Positions 8,001-8,414 of a DNA stretch of 8,414 bases are shown one piece after another. Origin of the DNA: a bacterium (GTDB taxonomy: Bacteria > Bacillota > Clostridia > Oscillospirales > Acutalibacteraceae); assembly GCA_020626545.1 (NCBI GenBank), contig JAHKZS010000214.1, positions 1 to 8,414 of the forward strand. Reading direction: 5' to 3'. Made by a program: the position numbers and the translations under genes. Position 1 is the first letter of the stretch; every line of letters starts with the position of its first letter. The notes below the pieces were generated by a model. The model saw only the letters and a list, made by a program, of their open reading frames with translations. It was not told the DNA's origin and searched no databases.

Positions 8001-8104
8001 ACTCCAAAAAGACTTACAAGGTAAAGCTTAAAATAGTTGTTAAGGGAAATACCTATTATAAAGCGAAAACTATAATAAAAACCGTAAAAATTAAAATAAA
8101 ATAG
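5099..8104 (+). CDS. Large secreted BspA-type LRR protein with acidic N-terminal linker and lysine-rich C-terminal domain
   Basis: The 1001-residue product starts with a Sec signal peptide (MKKFISL, a hydrophobic core, likely cleavage after PSSA at about residue 25). An acidic Thr/Glu-rich linker (about 27-90) follows. LRR block 1 (about 91-440) ends in the cap AIYGYTGSAAEIYCRTDG. A Glu/Pro/Thr linker (about 441-480, with EPAPEETTEVTQP) leads to LRR block 2 (about 483-878), closed by the cap VIYGTKDSAAQTYAQTNSF. A Pro/Thr linker (about 878-900) precedes a 101-residue tail with 33 Lys and no Asp or Glu; it resembles a beta-rich repeat domain I recall from the ends of other Firmicutes surface proteins. 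Two known BspA-family inserts are visible: VVKWCSIHFRNSRSNPL (about 266-282) and SSKDGVLFDKTMSKLVKYPA (about 656-675). There is no sortase, SLH or dockerin signal. It is the last gene before a strong terminator. The role is probably surface binding or adhesion; the ligand is unknown. Confidence 0.92.
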   Translation: MKKFISLVLVMLFVVGIFSIIPSSALEDLKQIPEKTISLKEIKHESETTAVTEPTEKTETEYSVKSENNSEMPETVTFPPEMENDSTVNQNGFVYRLSDYDNDVEGYKLMEYTGDDEEIIIPEKINGKSVFEIGNSVFENNTKIKKAVIPDTVQEIGRKAFYGCTALEEVKLPANLIGITAEVFNGCVSLESITLSSKIEYIKTRAFSQTAIKEIAIPDRAWEIAESAFENCKFLRNITIGSGITNIGKDAFEKCERIENVYISDVVKWCSIHFRNSRSNPLSYAENMYLNNELVVELNLPRRLQRINDYAFCYYHKLEKLNSGEGVVAIGNSAFYMCQNLTTVYTGNCIRTIESEAFYQCGKLNGLRLGESIERIDEYAFDFCASLKAIVVPKNIGRIGTCALGKQGPDLNVDGAAIYGYTGSAAEIYCRTDGVPFIDIEKTPAPDGVVPTVAETEPAPEETTEVTQPVTYEAEETHPALEVFNYTLNKGKATITSYRGKAYKVQVPSVIEGFTVTGVSFNANNTITTEIILPETVTTIDEKAFWGWSNLKKIVMTDNVTKIGENAFFNCKSLEEINLSENITELKQSLFESCQSLKNIKIPKNVTTINQNVFANCESLENISVSASVRSISPYAFGGCVSLKNIDVDENNELFSSKDGVLFDKTMSKLVKYPAAKEALKYEIDKTVTAIGAQAFAGCVNLSEIIIPDSVDTMGWYAFENCSALKKAAFSKSLTSITQYCFNGCSSLEELNLPPEIKIIDSNAFKGCASIKSIVLPEKVTGVGATAFLGCTSVEKIELNEGLEYIGERAFEDCRLVKSVTVPSSVKTIGTSAFGFVEFTDKYGYKGYRKDSSFVIYGTKDSAAQTYAQTNSFVFFEVETPTTPEPIKPTVKPTVSQKTNPVKVMIKTKSVKAKALKKSKTTVKPLTIKNAKGVVSVTKIKNGTTSKIFKKITVNKKSGAVTFKKGKYSKKTYKVKLKIVVKGNTYYKAKTIIKTVKIKIK
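5369..6418 (+). repeat. LRR block 1 of the large secreted protein (about 10-11 units)
   Basis: About ten clear units run from NSVFENN through RKAFYGC, KDAFEKC and SEAFYQC to EYAFDFC, with a degenerate last one (TCALGKQ). An insert of about 50 residues with NPLSYAENMYLNNELV separates the sixth and seventh units. Confidence 0.85.
6545..7732 (+). repeat. LRR block 2 of the large secreted protein (about 12 units)
   Basis: Twelve units run from EKAFWGW to TSAFGFV, including QNVFANC, AQAFAGC, SNAFKGC and ERAFEDC. An insert carrying DGVLFDK interrupts the series after PYAFGGC. This is the most regular and least diverged LRR block downstream of the hairpin. Confidence 0.87.
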
Positions 8105-8120
8105 CTTTTTAAAAGCGAAC

Positions 8121-8150
8121 CCCCTTGCGATACCGCAAGGGGTGTGTTTT
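8121..8150. terminator. Intrinsic terminator between convergent genes, probably bidirectional
   Basis: A perfect 9-bp stem (CCCCTTGCG at 8121-8129 with CGCAAGGGG at 8134-8142, loop ATAC) is followed on the plus strand by TGTGTTTT, 17 nt after the stop codon of the large LRR gene. On the minus strand the stem is followed by GTTCGCTTTT, a less direct T-tract, so it may also end the convergent gene, whose stop codon is at 8149-8151. Confidence 0.88.
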
Positions 8151-8414
8151 AATCTAAAAATTCTTTTAATTTATCAAGATTCTTTTCGGCGACTACTCTG
8201 CCGATATTATAAACCTTCCTTAAAACCTCAGCGTCGTGTTCAATACGCCCGATAGGGAGTTTTTCTTCGGGGCAGATGATAAACGCGCTGCCGAGCTTTT
8301 CCTGTTCAAAAACATATTCGCGCTGTTTATTGTACATTTCGTGGCGGTTTTCGATACATTTTATCATATTCGGGTACTTTCTGAGCGATAATTTCATAAG
8401 TCCCATAGCCGAAG
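8149..8414 (-). CDS. Patatin-like phospholipase, C-terminal part (5' end outside the window)
   Basis: Only the last 87 or so residues are visible. The reading frame stays open through the right edge (Ser and Ala codons precede the first visible Met), so the Met at 8406 is not a supported start. The segment ALGSAFIICPEEKLPIGR is close to what I know from the C-terminal end of RssA-type bacterial patatin-like proteins; the part actually present reads GSAFIICPEEKLPIGRIEHD. There, an [IV]-[IR]-P-x(3)-LP-[VI]-[GS]-R stretch is followed by a helix with [LY]xxLYxxG and an LKEFL-like end. The catalytic Gly-x-Ser-x-Gly and Asp lie in the missing part, so activity cannot be judged. Members hydrolyse acyl esters of lipids. 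The gene converges on the LRR operon across a shared terminator and is probably functionally unrelated. It could instead be another family sharing this tail. Confidence 0.7.
   Translation of the reverse strand, partial: SAMGLMKLSLRKYPNMIKCIENRHEMYNKQREYVFEQEKLGSAFIICPEEKLPIGRIEHDAEVLRKVYNIGRVVAEKNLDKLKEFLD

Noticed and set aside
8149..8406. Complete small 85-residue gene starting at the Met at 8406
   Set aside because: The frame stays open to the window edge and the sequence matches the C-terminal end of a larger patatin-like family, so it is a truncated view of a longer gene.

Overview
The window is a compact four-gene forward block followed by a convergent gene that runs off the right edge. 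It looks chromosomal, from a low-GC Gram-positive anaerobe, most likely a gut or rumen Clostridia member such as a Ruminococcus/Oscillospiraceae relative. This rests on AT-rich codon use (AAA, TAT, ATA common), strong AGGAGG-type ribosome binding sites, and secreted BspA-type leucine-rich-repeat (LRR) proteins with Big-type domains and Pro/Thr linkers. The taxonomic call is an inference from style, not from a marker gene.

Layout: positions 22-513 encode an ECF-type sigma factor. Overlapping its end by 8 nt, 506-2089 encodes a single-pass membrane protein with a short cytoplasmic N-terminus, one transmembrane helix, a disordered linker, a BspA-type LRR ectodomain and a C-terminal Big_2-like domain. 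26 nt later, 2116-5025 encodes a secreted protein with two LRR blocks, an internal Big_2-like domain and a basic C-terminal tail. A 73-nt gap with a strong nested hairpin (5028-5071) separates it from 5099-8104, a third and largest secreted LRR protein with two LRR blocks and an extremely lysine-rich tail. A perfect 9-bp-stem terminator (8121-8142) sits between this operon and the convergent 3' end of a patatin-like phospholipase gene (8149 to beyond 8414, minus strand). No stretch over 300 bases lacks a gene. No tRNA, rRNA, CRISPR, insertion sequence or phage gene was seen.

How the genes may work together (inference): the sigma factor and the overlapping membrane protein have the gene order and topology of a sigma/anti-sigma pair. 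The unusual point is that the presumed anti-sigma carries outside the cell the same module types (BspA LRR, cap motif, Big_2) as the two secreted proteins encoded next. This suggests a self-contained surface-sensing and deployment locus in which a membrane-held LRR protein senses a ligand, a surface or its own secreted relatives, and controls a sigma factor that drives the LRR proteins. The operon promoter lies upstream of the window, so autoregulation cannot be tested here.
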